Positions 1 through 9,306 of a stretch of 16,186 bases of DNA are shown in pieces; the first letter of the stretch is position 1, and each line of letters opens with the position of its first letter. This DNA is from Mobilitalea sp. (GTDB lineage: Bacteria > Bacillota_A > Clostridia > Lachnospirales > Lachnospiraceae), in assembly GCA_029974875.1 (NCBI GenBank), contig JARKQP010000137.1, positions 1-16,186 on the forward strand, in the 5' to 3' direction. The notes under the pieces were generated by a model, which saw only the letters and a program-made list of their open reading frames with translations, had not been told where the DNA came from and did not search any database. Both the position numbers and the translations under genes were made by a program.

Positions 1-146
1 ACTGGAGCACCATCCCGGTCACAATCATCGAGATGGGTTACATGACCAATAAAAAAGAAGACAAGCTCATGCAGACCGCCGCCTACCAAAACAAAATAAC
101 CAAAGGAATCTGCGACGGGATTGATGAGTATTTTTCAGAAAAGTAA
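1..146 (+). CDS. N-acetylmuramoyl-L-alanine amidase, C-terminal end (partial)
   Basis: Reading from base 3, an open frame of 47 codons runs to a TAA at 144-146; the start lies outside the window. The residues ([12 protein letters not shown], then a basic helix ending [10 protein letters not shown]) match the C-terminal part of Amidase_3 enzymes, the zinc-dependent hydrolases that cut the bond between MurNAc and L-alanine in peptidoglycan. In that family the glutamate of the IxE-GYxTN segment is a catalytic/zinc-site residue, and here it is the E of IIEMGY. The protein would act in the cell wall, for example in cell separation, sporulation or germination. It is the only plus-strand gene in the window and converges on the next gene, with a bidirectional hairpin between them. 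Which amidase subgroup (CwlD-like or AmiC-like) cannot be told from 47 residues. Confidence 0.85.
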   Translation, partial: WSTIPVTIIEMGYMTNKKEDKLMQTAAYQNKITKGICDGIDEYFSEK

Positions 147-216
147 TTTTTTTAGTATTTAAAACAGCTCCTTTACCCATTCACAAAGCCATTAACCAAT
201 CATACCCATTATCACC

Positions 217-265
217 AAAAAGGATGCCAAAACCCTAGCCACCAGCTATCGTTCAGCATCCTTTT
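217..265. terminator. Bidirectional intrinsic terminator between convergent genes
   Basis: The outer stem AAAAGGATGC (218-227) pairs with GCATCCTTTT (256-265). A smaller inner stem is TAGC/GCTA. A T-rich tract follows on either strand (CCTTTTATT on plus, CCTTTTT on minus). It can stop both the amidase transcript and the tannase-like gene. A related hairpin lies at 1851-1915. Confidence 0.8.
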
Positions 266-295
266 ATTAATTTACCATTCATTATGGAAATATTC

Positions 296-1702
296 TCAGC
301 AAATTTTCTCCATCCATGCAAACAATTCATCCAGATCATAGTCTCCGGAATGCGGTGTTCCCCAGGGCAAGTGGAAATCCACAGCAACCTTTTCCATCTG
401 CAATTTCGTTTTTAAAATCACAGGAATCGCCAGAGAAGTATCCCTATCCACAGCTCCATGGCGGATTCTGAAATTTCTGGCAGTGGTACAGTCTTTGTCG
501 CCAATGTAGTTCATTGGGTTCATCATTTTAATCTGCTCAGCCTCCGCAAGTTTTCCCCCCTGCAGGCTATGCTCTGCACTAAATGAGGTAAAATGGCGGT
601 ACCGGAGGTCAGAGCTACCAAACAATTCATTCTCCGGTGTATTCAGCTCAATACTGTCAAAAGCCGGTGTTTTTTTCATCCGGGTAGCAAATGCCGCATA
701 CTTGGAAAAATCCACTGCCATGACCCTTTTACCTTCCACCGTCAGCCAGCTATTCCCTGCAACCTCCTGCCCAAGGTCAAGTGCCCTCTGTGCGGATTCT
801 ACTAAAAATTTAGCCACATAATCCTTGAAGCTTCCGTTACCGGCTGCATCTAACCGTAATTTTGTCCCATCCTCCGTGGCTAAATTCAAACTATTAAGGT
901 ATTCCGGGAACAATGCTTTTTCCTTCTCTGAAAGTTCCTTCTGAAGTGCTGTCATCTCACCGGAGGTCGGAGTCAGCTTCGGTTTACCGTCAATCATCTC
1001 AAACTTTATTCCATGATACTCATTCAAACCGTTAAATTCCCATTCATAAGCCATATCTGCATGCTCTAAATCGGTAATAGGACAGTAACAGGATGCTGCA
1101 AAAATATCATCCCTTTCATCGGCTGCACCGATTTTCTCAAGGTATGGTTTATAATCCGGATGATTTCCTGTCGTACCAAGAAGAGCGGATAATGCACCTC
1201 CGGCACTGGTTCCGTTTGATACAATTTTCTCTACATCGCCAGGAACACTCTCTTTATTAAAACGAAGATAACGTACTGCCGCTTTATAGTCCACAATGCA
1301 GGCCGGCGCTACCCCGATATTCTTTCCAGCTTCATCCTTTAGCCCCCGGCCTCTGATTCCTGGAATTACCACGACATAGCCTTTTTGCAGCGCTGCAAAG
1401 GCCGCATTGGCTTTTTTCGTATACGGATTTACTCCTGGATACCCTGCATCCGGCTTTCCCGGCATATACCCCCCAACTGTATTTGGCATAAAAATCGGAG
1501 CTGTCCTCAAGCTATAATTGCCTGTTGACTTCCCTTCATAATATATTTCCGGTACAAAAACGCTTAATTTCTGATAATCCGGATCCACCGGATGCTTCAC
1601 ATATACAATGTTTTCAAAAGCACGGAAGGTAACTGCCTGTTCCCCCAATGTTACCGTATCTATTCTATACTGCTTTCCGTTAAATGCGAGACTGTGCTCC
1701 AT
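296..1702 (-). CDS. Tannase-type alpha/beta-hydrolase (subtype B tannase family), intracellular
   Basis: Predicted esterase of 468 residues, the usual length of lactobacillal tannases (about 469), which split gallate esters into gallic acid and an alcohol. The start is the ATG at 1702, which has GGAGGG nine bases upstream; an ATG 30 bases further up lacks a ribosome site. The nucleophile sits in GTSAGG (Ser166). Asp419 lies in the segment RHGAVDRD and His451 in PWGTPHSGDYD, giving a full Ser-Asp-His triad. From my recollection of the Lactobacillus plantarum tannase structure, the triad there is Ser163, Asp419, His451, and gallate is held by Lys343, Glu357 and Asp421. All three binding residues are present here at the same numbers. 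No signal peptide is visible, so it should act in the cytosol on imported galloyl compounds. It is monocistronic. A feruloyl or other phenolic esterase is the main alternative. Confidence 0.82.
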   Translation of the reverse strand: MEHSLAFNGKQYRIDTVTLGEQAVTFRAFENIVYVKHPVDPDYQKLSVFVPEIYYEGKSTGNYSLRTAPIFMPNTVGGYMPGKPDAGYPGVNPYTKKANAAFAALQKGYVVVIPGIRGRGLKDEAGKNIGVAPACIVDYKAAVRYLRFNKESVPGDVEKIVSNGTSAGGALSALLGTTGNHPDYKPYLEKIGAADERDDIFAASCYCPITDLEHADMAYEWEFNGLNEYHGIKFEMIDGKPKLTPTSGEMTALQKELSEKEKALFPEYLNSLNLATEDGTKLRLDAAGNGSFKDYVAKFLVESAQRALDLGQEVAGNSWLTVEGKRVMAVDFSKYAAFATRMKKTPAFDSIELNTPENELFGSSDLRYRHFTSFSAEHSLQGGKLAEAEQIKMMNPMNYIGDKDCTTARNFRIRHGAVDRDTSLAIPVILKTKLQMEKVAVDFHLPWGTPHSGDYDLDELFAWMEKIC

Positions 1703-1764
1703 TACTGATATCCCTCCAAATTTCCCCAGCATACCTGCTGGCCTATTGTTCAGATTTCTCCTTC

Positions 1765-1793
1765 ACTATAGAATAATAGACCTATATAATCAA
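1765..1793 (-). promoter_or_regulatory. SigA-type promoter of the tannase-like gene
   Basis: On the minus strand, TTGATT (1793-1788) is followed by a 17-base spacer and TATAGT (1770-1765). This puts the transcript start near 1758 and leaves a short leader of about 55 nt before the ATG at 1702. Confidence 0.75.
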
Positions 1794-1810
1794 TTCAAAT
1801 TATGATATGA

Positions 1811-1831
1811 TACATTCCACAATGGAATATA
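1811..1831. promoter_or_regulatory. Operator-like palindrome upstream of the tannase promoter
   Basis: ATTCCA (1814-1819) and TGGAAT (1823-1828) form a perfect inverted repeat with a 3-base spacer, with partial extension to 1811 and 1831. Its centre is about 60 bases upstream of the predicted start site, where an activator often binds. No regulator gene is adjacent, so the role is inferred from position only. Confidence 0.4.
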
Positions 1832-1850
1832 CCATAGCCATAAAATGTGT

Positions 1851-1915
1851 GATAGATGAAAAGGATGCCAAAACCATAGCTACCGCTATGATCCCAACAT
1901 CCTTTCCAATCTATC
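1851..1915 (-). terminator. Hairpin terminator downstream of groES-groEL
   Basis: GATAGAT plus AAAAGGATG on the left pairs with CATCCTTT plus ATCTATC on the right, with a small internal mismatch. The inner stem CATAGC/GCTATG closes a 4-base loop. Reading in the direction of groEL, the 3' arm ends CATCCTTTTC. It shares its core (GGATGCCAAAACC-TAGC-ACC, read on plus) with the hairpin at 217-265. Confidence 0.65.
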
Positions 1916-1997
1916 ATATGTTATACTCTTTTACATAACCTAGCCGAAAACTTCAAGGTTTTCCACTACCTAAATCAGAACACTCCAGGTCTCGACC

Positions 1998-3928
<1,931 letters not shown>

Positions 3929-3963
3929 TTCATATTCCTCCTTCAATATTGTTGTTCTGATTA

Positions 3964-3990
3964 TTAGCACTCCGTTGTATTGAGTGCTAA
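3964..3990. promoter_or_regulatory. CIRCE operator (HrcA-binding site)
   Basis: TTAGCACTC (3964-3972), nine bases, then GAGTGCTAA (3982-3990) is a perfect copy of the CIRCE consensus. It lies just after the predicted start of transcription, so bound HrcA would block groES-groEL at normal temperature. The hrcA gene itself is not in this window. Confidence 0.98.
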
Positions 3991-4002
3991 TTACTGATTT
4001 AT

Positions 4003-4031
4003 ATATTAGTAAATTTGCTTTTAGATTGCAA
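4003..4031 (-). promoter_or_regulatory. SigA-type promoter of groES-groEL
   Basis: On the minus strand, TTGCAA (4031-4026), a 17-base spacer and TAATAT (4008-4003) precede the CIRCE element. The expected start site, near 3996, lies immediately next to the operator, the usual layout for HrcA repression. Confidence 0.75.
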
Positions 4032-4164
4032 CCCTATTTCTTCTACTATTCCACCCAAAATTTATTATTTTCTAACCCATCCTTTTGTTTACTCTCTTTT
4101 TCTCATTTTTTCTCATTTTTCACCGGAAGAATTAAAATTCCCTAACACCGGACAACTTCATAAT

Positions 4165-4197
4165 ACAAAAAGTTATTACCATCCAGGTAATAACTTT
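4165..4197 (-). terminator. Perfect 12-bp hairpin, terminator-like on the minus strand
   Basis: AAAGTTATTACC (4169-4180) and GGTAATAACTTT (4186-4197) pair perfectly around a 5-base loop. Read on minus, the 3' arm runs into a stretch of five T residues. It could end transcripts coming from the glnS-DUF2225-DUF6062 genes, about 245 bases past the last stop codon. The stem is AT-rich, so the strength is uncertain. Confidence 0.5.
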
Positions 4198-4253
4198 CAA
4201 ACTCCAAGTCTAGTATATTCCATCACGGGAATTATATACCATCAAAATGATAG

Positions 4254-4281
4254 TTCAAGTATCAAAAGGCTTCATTATACT
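4254..4281 (+). promoter_or_regulatory. Possible plus-strand promoter in front of the large palindrome
   Basis: TTCAAG (4254-4259), a 16-base spacer and TATACT (4276-4281) place a start site near 4288, the first bases of the palindrome. The -10 box is good (5 of 6) but the -35 box is weak (3 of 6), so this is only suggestive. Confidence 0.3.
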
Positions 4282-4286
4282 AACGC

Positions 4287-4409
4287 GGTGAATATGAGTG
4301 TCGATCTGTCCATCTGGGCGCAGACCGGGCCTCCCGTGATTGCCTGCACTTGGCAATTACGGGATGTTAAAGGCAAGCCCAGGTGGATAGATCGACACTC
4401 ATATTCACC
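4287..4409 (+). repeat. 123-nt nested palindrome; candidate structured RNA or MITE
   Basis: A 33-nt left arm (4287-4319, starting GGTGAATATGAGTGTCG) is the reverse complement of the right arm (4377-4409) except at two positions. Inside lies a second inverted repeat, CCCGTGATTGCC (4333-4344) against GGCAATTACGGG (4352-4363), with one difference and a 7-base loop. All three differences are G-U pairs in plus-strand RNA but C-A mismatches in minus-strand RNA, so the fold is intact only if plus is transcribed. No T-run follows on either side, which argues against a simple terminator. No clear target-site duplication is visible. The element starts 34 bases beyond the DUF6062 stop codon. A non-autonomous transposon relic is the main alternative. 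Confidence 0.65.
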
Positions 4410-4442
4410 TCACAGCCTAAATCCTCCCCACTGACACCCGAA

Positions 4443-5159
4443 TCATATAATGCTATTTATCTTTTGCATCGCCCTAGGCAGGGCATCCTTGGCGTTCTTC
4501 CAAGGTTCATCCGCATACCGGTAATCAAATTTATTAATAAACCATTCCAAATCATCCCTGACGCGCTTCATGTTCTCAAGATATACCCGGTTCAGTTCGG
4601 CAAGAAAACGGTTCAGCTCTTCCCCGGACAGATGCCCGGCAGCCTCCGAAAACAATTTGCTATAATGGCTTGTACAAAAGCCCTTGGTATTGCCGAATTT
4701 CTCCCGGAAGGCCCCATCCGTGTGATATAAATGGAATATGGTTGCAATATACCTTTGATAGGATCTGTCAATCTTATCACAGACAAAGCAGGTATCCTGC
4801 ACGCTGCTTATATAGCTGACAACCTGCGGTACCTCTGCTTTCCTCTTAAACAGGGCAGGGGAAGAATATTTGATGCCTCCGCCTGCACGCTTTTCAATCT
4901 CCTTTATAAGCTTGTCCATGTGGCTTTCCAAAATCAAAGCCAGCCCTAAGCGGTTCTGGTTTTGATACAGCTGGCCCAAATGCTTTTCACAAAATCCAAG
5001 GCTTGAGGTGGCTTCCCTTATGTCGTCGTCCATATAGCTGGGACCCATGGTAAAATCTATCGCATTTTCTTCAAGCTCCTTATACATCATACAGACCGGA
5101 CATTCACAGTCAGCCTCAAAAGCTTCCCTCACCGGAATCATATATATCTTTTCTTTCAA
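4443..5159 (-). CDS. DUF6062 family protein, two Cys/His metal-site repeats
   Basis: Function unknown; 238 residues, resembling the DUF6062 family of Firmicutes. Two matching half-sites can be seen. CxxC at residues 20-23 is followed 33 residues later by CEKH (57-60), and CFVC at 124-127 is followed 34 residues later by CTSH (162-165). This CxxC...CxxH layout, twice over, suggests an internal duplication and two zinc-type sites. The protein has no signal peptide or membrane segment and should be cytosolic. The start is a TTG at 5159: it keeps the expected N-terminus (KEKIYMIPVREAF), while the ATG six codons later would cut it off. The ribosome site is weak (AGGCAGGG). It lies 17 bases after the DUF2225 gene, another Cys-rich protein, so the two are probably co-translated. 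Confidence 0.75.
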   Translation of the reverse strand: MKEKIYMIPVREAFEADCECPVCMMYKELEENAIDFTMGPSYMDDDIREATSSLGFCEKHLGQLYQNQNRLGLALILESHMDKLIKEIEKRAGGGIKYSSPALFKRKAEVPQVVSYISSVQDTCFVCDKIDRSYQRYIATIFHLYHTDGAFREKFGNTKGFCTSHYSKLFSEAAGHLSGEELNRFLAELNRVYLENMKRVRDDLEWFINKFDYRYADEPWKNAKDALPRAMQKINSII

Positions 5160-5176
5160 GCTAAGCCCTGCCTTTA

Positions 5177-6022
5177 TTAATTGTTCTGGTTTTCACGGAG
5201 TAATTCCTTGATATCCCTGGCCTTTTCTTTAATACGTTCGTTGGCATTCCTGGAAATCAGGACTCTGGAGATCCAACGGCTGGATTCATCGTATTTTCCT
5301 ATCCTGCGCGCTAATTCTGCCATAAGCAAGGTGATTGTTATTTCATCCATACCGCACATAGGGAAGGCTTCCTTGCTAAAGGCTTCATCAAAGCCGTCAT
5401 ATGCCTTTGATAAAAATTCCAGCTCTTCCTTGGCTAAGCCCTCCTTCTGCTGCTTATAATCCGGTAAATCCTTCGGAAGACCCTCTGCCTTACCCCTGAG
5501 TACCCAGGCCGTTTTCAGGCAGGTATACGCTTTCTCCGAGGTCTTTGCCTTCTTGACAATAGAATTCACCAGTGCAAGCTTATGCCTGGCAATGGCATCA
5601 TCGTAGCTGAATACATTGCCTGATTCCTTCAGACCCTTGAAGGATGTGGAAATATTATTTTTGATTAAGGTTGCCTGTGCTGAGGTTACGTATTTGAAAA
5701 AACGGTTCAGCGCAGCAAAGCCACAGTTCGGGCAAACCACTGCGTCGTATTTCAAGGGATCCATGTTCTGGTATATGGGCCTTAAATCCGTATCCAGTCC
5801 CTGCAGCTTTACTTTACCGGACTTTACGGTCTTTGTTTTAAATTCACTGTCACATACGGGACAGTTGAAGGTTTTATCAAATATTGCATCTTCTTCCAAA
5901 AAAACATCCTTCTCGACCTGGACGGGTCCTTTTGCCGCTTCTTTTTCTTTTGCTCCATACACGTCCATGTCAGACAAATTGCCAAGGCCAAATGCCTCTA
6001 ATCCTGAAAATAAATTAGACAA
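5177..6022 (-). CDS. DUF2225 family protein with CxxC zinc-ribbon pairs
   Basis: A 281-residue cytosolic protein of the DUF2225 family, whose function I do not know. The N-terminal part carries two CxxC pairs, CPVC (54-57) and CPNCGFAALN (97-100 for the cysteines), which would form one zinc ribbon. The rest is helical, with TPR-like helices around residues 150-270. The start is TTG at 6022, with a clear GGAGGA seven bases upstream and no nearby in-frame ATG. It follows glnS by 57 bases and precedes the DUF6062 gene by 17 bases on the same strand, so the three may form one transcript. No separate promoter was evident in the gap. Confidence 0.82.
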   Translation of the reverse strand: MSNLFSGLEAFGLGNLSDMDVYGAKEKEAAKGPVQVEKDVFLEEDAIFDKTFNCPVCDSEFKTKTVKSGKVKLQGLDTDLRPIYQNMDPLKYDAVVCPNCGFAALNRFFKYVTSAQATLIKNNISTSFKGLKESGNVFSYDDAIARHKLALVNSIVKKAKTSEKAYTCLKTAWVLRGKAEGLPKDLPDYKQQKEGLAKEELEFLSKAYDGFDEAFSKEAFPMCGMDEITITLLMAELARRIGKYDESSRWISRVLISRNANERIKEKARDIKELLRENQNN

Positions 6023-6079
6023 GATGAATCCTCCATTCCTTTGTTTATTTCTTACCTTTGCTTCTCTTTTGCTGTAATC

Positions 6080-7777
6080 CTATACCGGTTTATATGAACT
6101 CTTCAAGGAAACAATCCGGTTAAATACCAGTTTCCCGGGAATGGAATCCTTCATGTCCAGGCAGAAAAAGCCCTGTCTTAAGAACTGGAAGCTGTCCGGT
6201 GCCTGGGCACCTGCTACGGTCGGCTCCACATAGCATTCCTTTAATACTGTAATGGAATTCGGATTCAAATTCAGGCTTCCATCTTCGTTATAGACGCCCT
6301 TCGCCTCATCTACGATGTTTTCATATAAACGTGCTTCTACCTTAAGGGCAGCCTTTGCCGCTACCCAATGGATGGTTCCCTTCACCTTACGTCCGTCGTT
6401 GCTGTTCCCGCCCTTTGTCTCCGGGTCGTAGGTACAGTGTACTTCCGTAACCCTGCCGCTTTCATCTGTAATGTAAGCTTCACATTTTACAAAATAAGCG
6501 TTCATTAATCTCACTTCGTTACCCGGGAACAGGCGGAAGTATTTCTTGGGAGGCTCAATCATAAAGTCTTCCCGTTCAATATAAAGCTCCCTGCCAAAGG
6601 GCACCTTTCTGGTTCCCATGTCCGGATTTTCCTGGTTGTTCGGCGCTTCCAGATATTCAACCTGGTCCTCGGGGTAGTTTGTAATTACCAATTTTACCGG
6701 ATCAAGGACTGCCATGATACGCGGTCTCTTCAGCTTAAGATCCTCACGGATACAGTATTCCAGCATCGCATAATCTACGGAGCTCTGGCTCTTGGATACT
6801 CCGCACAGCTCCATGAACATCTGGATTGACTCCGGTGTAAAGCCCCTTCTGCGCAACGCACTGATGGATACCAGCCTGGGGTCATCCCAGCCGTCAACAA
6901 TGCCTTCCTCTACCAATCTTTTGATATATCTTTTTCCTGTGATAACATTGGTTAAATACAGCTTTGCAAATTCAATCTGCTTCGGAGGCTGCTCATATTC
7001 CACCTCCTTCACCACCCAGTCATATAACGGACGGTGATCCTCAAATTCCAGGGTACAGATGGAATGGGTGATGCCTTCAATTGCATCCTCAATCGGATGC
7101 GCAAAATCATACATCGGATAAATACACCACTCGTCCCCTGTATTATGGTGGGTGATCCTTGCGACCCTATAAATTACCGGGTCACGCATATTGATATTAG
7201 GAGACGCCATATCTATCTTCGCACGGAGCACTTTGGAGCCGTCCGGGTAGATACCTGCTTTCATCTCCTCGAATAGCTTAAGGTTCTCTTCAATACTCCT
7301 GTCGCGGTAGGGGCTGTTCTTCCCCGGCTCGGTTAAGGTTCCCCGGTATTCCCGGATCTCCTCTGCCGTAAGCTCGCAGACAAAAGCCTTCCCCTTTTTA
7401 ATCAGTTTCACTGCTGCTTCATACATCTGGTCAAAATAATCAGACGCAAAAAATAAACGGTCTTCAAAATCTCCGCCGACCCATTTTACGTCTTCAATAA
7501 TGGAATCAACAAATTCCGTCTTTTCCTTGGTTGGATTCGTATCATCGAAGCGAAGATTGAACTTACCGCCATATTTCTTAGCCAACCCATAGTTTAAAAG
7601 GATCGACTTTGCATGTCCGATATGAAGATATCCATTAGGCTCCGGAGGGAATCTGGTGACAATGGATTTCACCTTGCCCTCTTCCAGGTCCTTATCAATA
7701 ATCATTTCAATAAAATTCTTGGAAACCCTTTCCTCCGCTTCCGGTTCCCTGCCCTCGTTTATTTCCTTGTTCTCCAT
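6080..7777 (-). CDS. glnS: Glutamine--tRNA ligase (GlnRS)
   Basis: A class I synthetase of 565 residues that joins glutamine to tRNA-Gln. Residues 44-58 ([15 protein letters not shown]) hold the HIGH motif at 52-55. The stretch [16 protein letters not shown] (297-313) and the CIREDL segment are typical of GlnRS. In place of the usual MSK of the second signature (VMSKRKL in Escherichia coli), this protein has VITGKRY (278-284), so the KMSKS loop is atypical. GVSKS at 326-330 aligns with another part of the family and is not that loop. The start is the ATG at 7777, with AGGAGGA seven bases upstream; the ATG 18 bases earlier overlaps that site. Many Firmicutes instead make Gln-tRNA with GatCAB, so a direct GlnRS points to the clostridial lineage. 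It has its own promoter and a long leader. Confidence 0.95.
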   Translation of the reverse strand: MENKEINEGREPEAEERVSKNFIEMIIDKDLEEGKVKSIVTRFPPEPNGYLHIGHAKSILLNYGLAKKYGGKFNLRFDDTNPTKEKTEFVDSIIEDVKWVGGDFEDRLFFASDYFDQMYEAAVKLIKKGKAFVCELTAEEIREYRGTLTEPGKNSPYRDRSIEENLKLFEEMKAGIYPDGSKVLRAKIDMASPNINMRDPVIYRVARITHHNTGDEWCIYPMYDFAHPIEDAIEGITHSICTLEFEDHRPLYDWVVKEVEYEQPPKQIEFAKLYLTNVITGKRYIKRLVEEGIVDGWDDPRLVSISALRRRGFTPESIQMFMELCGVSKSQSSVDYAMLEYCIREDLKLKRPRIMAVLDPVKLVITNYPEDQVEYLEAPNNQENPDMGTRKVPFGRELYIEREDFMIEPPKKYFRLFPGNEVRLMNAYFVKCEAYITDESGRVTEVHCTYDPETKGGNSNDGRKVKGTIHWVAAKAALKVEARLYENIVDEAKGVYNEDGSLNLNPNSITVLKECYVEPTVAGAQAPDSFQFLRQGFFCLDMKDSIPGKLVFNRIVSLKSSYKPV

Positions 7778-8055
7778 GAAGTTCCTCCTGGTCATTTATT
7801 CTATAGAGGTATTAAGCTAATGTTTACTATTTTACCCATATTTATGTCCATGCCTCATATATAACACAAAGCGCCATGCAATAATGGCATGAACCCGGTT
7901 CCTACATTACTTATTCCCTTAATTCGCCACAACCTTACGATAATAAACTAATTATTTCCTTATAATAAATAGATATTTTATATAATACCACAGTTCGTGT
8001 CAACTTAAAAGTACAAAATGAAAACCGGATACAGTAAAATTGTCTCATAAATATG
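7778..8055 (-). other. Long glnS leader and spacer
   Basis: From the predicted start site (about 7968) the glnS leader is roughly 190 nt. It contains a small hairpin, GCCAT/ATGGC, around 7873-7890 and an adjacent GAACC/GGTTC palindrome. I see no T-box consensus, no terminator with a strong T-run and no run of glutamine codons. No gene was found in the spacer. Confidence 0.4.
7975..8003 (-). promoter_or_regulatory. SigA-type promoter of glnS
   Basis: On the minus strand, TTGACA (8003-7998), a 17-base spacer and TAAAAT (7980-7975) form a near-consensus promoter about 200 bases upstream of the glnS start codon. Confidence 0.8.
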
Positions 8056-9177
8056 CTATTTGGGCTGCTGCAGGCCGTGTTCCTTCCTATATTTGGCTAA
8101 GAGCAGGTCCAGCATGCGGCCATAGCTTTTGACTCCATCCTCCTGGGCATTCGCTTTTAGGTAGGTATCGTTGATATGGTTCGAGATTGTGCTGACCGCC
8201 GTATTATCATACTTCTGCCAATAGGCGGAATTTGCCCTGATATCCCTTACCACACCCTCAGAGTAAAGCTCCCTGACGGAAAAATATAAATCCGGATTTT
8301 GTTCATATAATGCATTGCCCGCTATCACTAAGGCGAGCATCGTACTGCTATAATTTAAGTCCGCACTTCCTGATTCCATGCCTGCCAGATATGCGATAAA
8401 GTTGGCCTCATCCTCCCGCATAAATCCCCGGAGGTGTGCCAGCTCATGCAGCATGGTGACCGGTATGTTATAATCCGGTATATGGACATTTACATTTGCT
8501 TCCGTCGTAAACGGGAAGAAAATACCCGTGATCTCAGTATGGGACATTAACCCGGACAGCATTACCGGCTTGGGCGCCGCATAGGAGCCCCCCAGAATGG
8601 GATAATCCTTGGAAAGACCAGTAAATGCTTCGTCTGCCAGCTCTGCCGTTTCATAGTAGCCCTGGGACAGCTGAAATACTCCCTCCCCATCCCTTCCGAT
8701 AGTTTTGTCACGCAGCTCATTTGCCTGCAGGGCAAGGCTCTTGGTCAGCACATACAGCTCGTCCTCCGTCGATTCCCTGATCTCCAGCTCCGAGTAGGTG
8801 CTAAAGGTGGCACGGTAATAATTGATCCCGGCAAGCATTGTATATAAAAACAGTATGACGCTTACCAGGCAGAAAATATTCAATAGACCCTTTAAAAATA
8901 TCTGCTTCCGCTTTTCCCGGAACCGGATCAGCCTTATGATAAAGACTATCACCCAAATCAAGCATGCCGCAGGGAATGCAAAGACGATGACCTCCGCAAC
9001 AGAGAAGGGCACAAGTCCAAATATTGTCGATATGGGTTGTGATATATATTTATATATGTGCTTGGCATAGATCTCTTCCGCAAAATAAGAATTATTCCTT
9101 GCCACTAAAGTCAATGCGATAGAAATAGGAATCAATATGATTAAGTAAATACGTTTGTAAAAGAAAAGCTTCTTCAT
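8056..9177 (-). CDS. DUF3810 family membrane protein with HExxH metallopeptidase motif
   Basis: A 373-residue protein resembling the DUF3810 family. The first third is membrane-bound, with hydrophobic segments at about 10-26, 59-84 and 98-117. The soluble C-terminal domain carries HELAH (244-248) and, nine residues on, EDEANFIAY with a possible third zinc ligand (Glu257). This is a gluzincin-like arrangement, so a zinc-dependent peptidase is likely, but no substrate is known. The ATG at 9177 has only a weak GGGGG-type ribosome site. It is a single gene with its own extended -10 promoter, between metNIQ and glnS and co-directional with both. Confidence 0.8.
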   Translation of the reverse strand: MKKLFFYKRIYLIILIPISIALTLVARNNSYFAEEIYAKHIYKYISQPISTIFGLVPFSVAEVIVFAFPAACLIWVIVFIIRLIRFREKRKQIFLKGLLNIFCLVSVILFLYTMLAGINYYRATFSTYSELEIRESTEDELYVLTKSLALQANELRDKTIGRDGEGVFQLSQGYYETAELADEAFTGLSKDYPILGGSYAAPKPVMLSGLMSHTEITGIFFPFTTEANVNVHIPDYNIPVTMLHELAHLRGFMREDEANFIAYLAGMESGSADLNYSSTMLALVIAGNALYEQNPDLYFSVRELYSEGVVRDIRANSAYWQKYDNTAVSTISNHINDTYLKANAQEDGVKSYGRMLDLLLAKYRKEHGLQQPK

Positions 9178-9220
9178 AGAGCTGCCCCCGTAAGTATTCC
9201 GTTATAGTTTCCCCTATTCT

Positions 9221-9249
9221 ATAGTACCATTATCCGACATTTCTTGCAA
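9221..9249 (-). promoter_or_regulatory. Promoter of the DUF3810 gene, extended -10
   Basis: On the minus strand, TTGCAA (9249-9244), a 17-base spacer and TACTAT (9226-9221), preceded by TGG, make an extended -10 promoter. The start site is expected near 9214. Confidence 0.65.
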
Positions 9250-9306
9250 CCTTACTCTTCCCCTGATTACCCGGAAAACACAGCCAGCATTTCCTTTTTT
9301 ATTATG

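Larger units (their letters stand above)
4032..4442. other. Gene-free, hairpin-rich intergenic region
   Basis: No credible gene is visible in these roughly 410 bases between the groES promoter and the end of the DUF6062 gene. The part at 4050-4125 is pyrimidine-rich with TTTTTCTCA repeats on plus. It then holds a perfect 12-bp hairpin (4169-4197), a weaker hairpin near 4212-4239 (GTATATTCC against GGAATTATATAC with a bulge) and the large nested palindrome (4287-4409). Plus-strand open frames crossing it lack ribosome sites and family resemblance. Confidence 0.6.

Noticed and set aside
4050..4210. A CRISPR array, considered because of repeated short motifs and hairpins.
   Set aside because: The TTTTTCTCA repeats are not regularly spaced with unique spacers, and no cas gene is present.
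4287..4409. The large palindrome as an ordinary terminator of the DUF6062 transcript.
   Set aside because: No T-run follows on minus, and the three non-identical positions become mismatches in minus-strand RNA.
4015..4434. A 139-codon plus-strand open frame running from the groES promoter through the large palindrome.
   Set aside because: It starts inside promoter sequence without a ribosome site, has an unstructured composition and runs through a 123-nt palindrome. The palindrome better explains the sequence.
7778..7968. A leader-peptide or T-box attenuator in the glnS leader, by analogy with metNIQ.
   Set aside because: There is no glutamine-rich short frame, no T-box consensus and no hairpin with a strong T-run between promoter and glnS.
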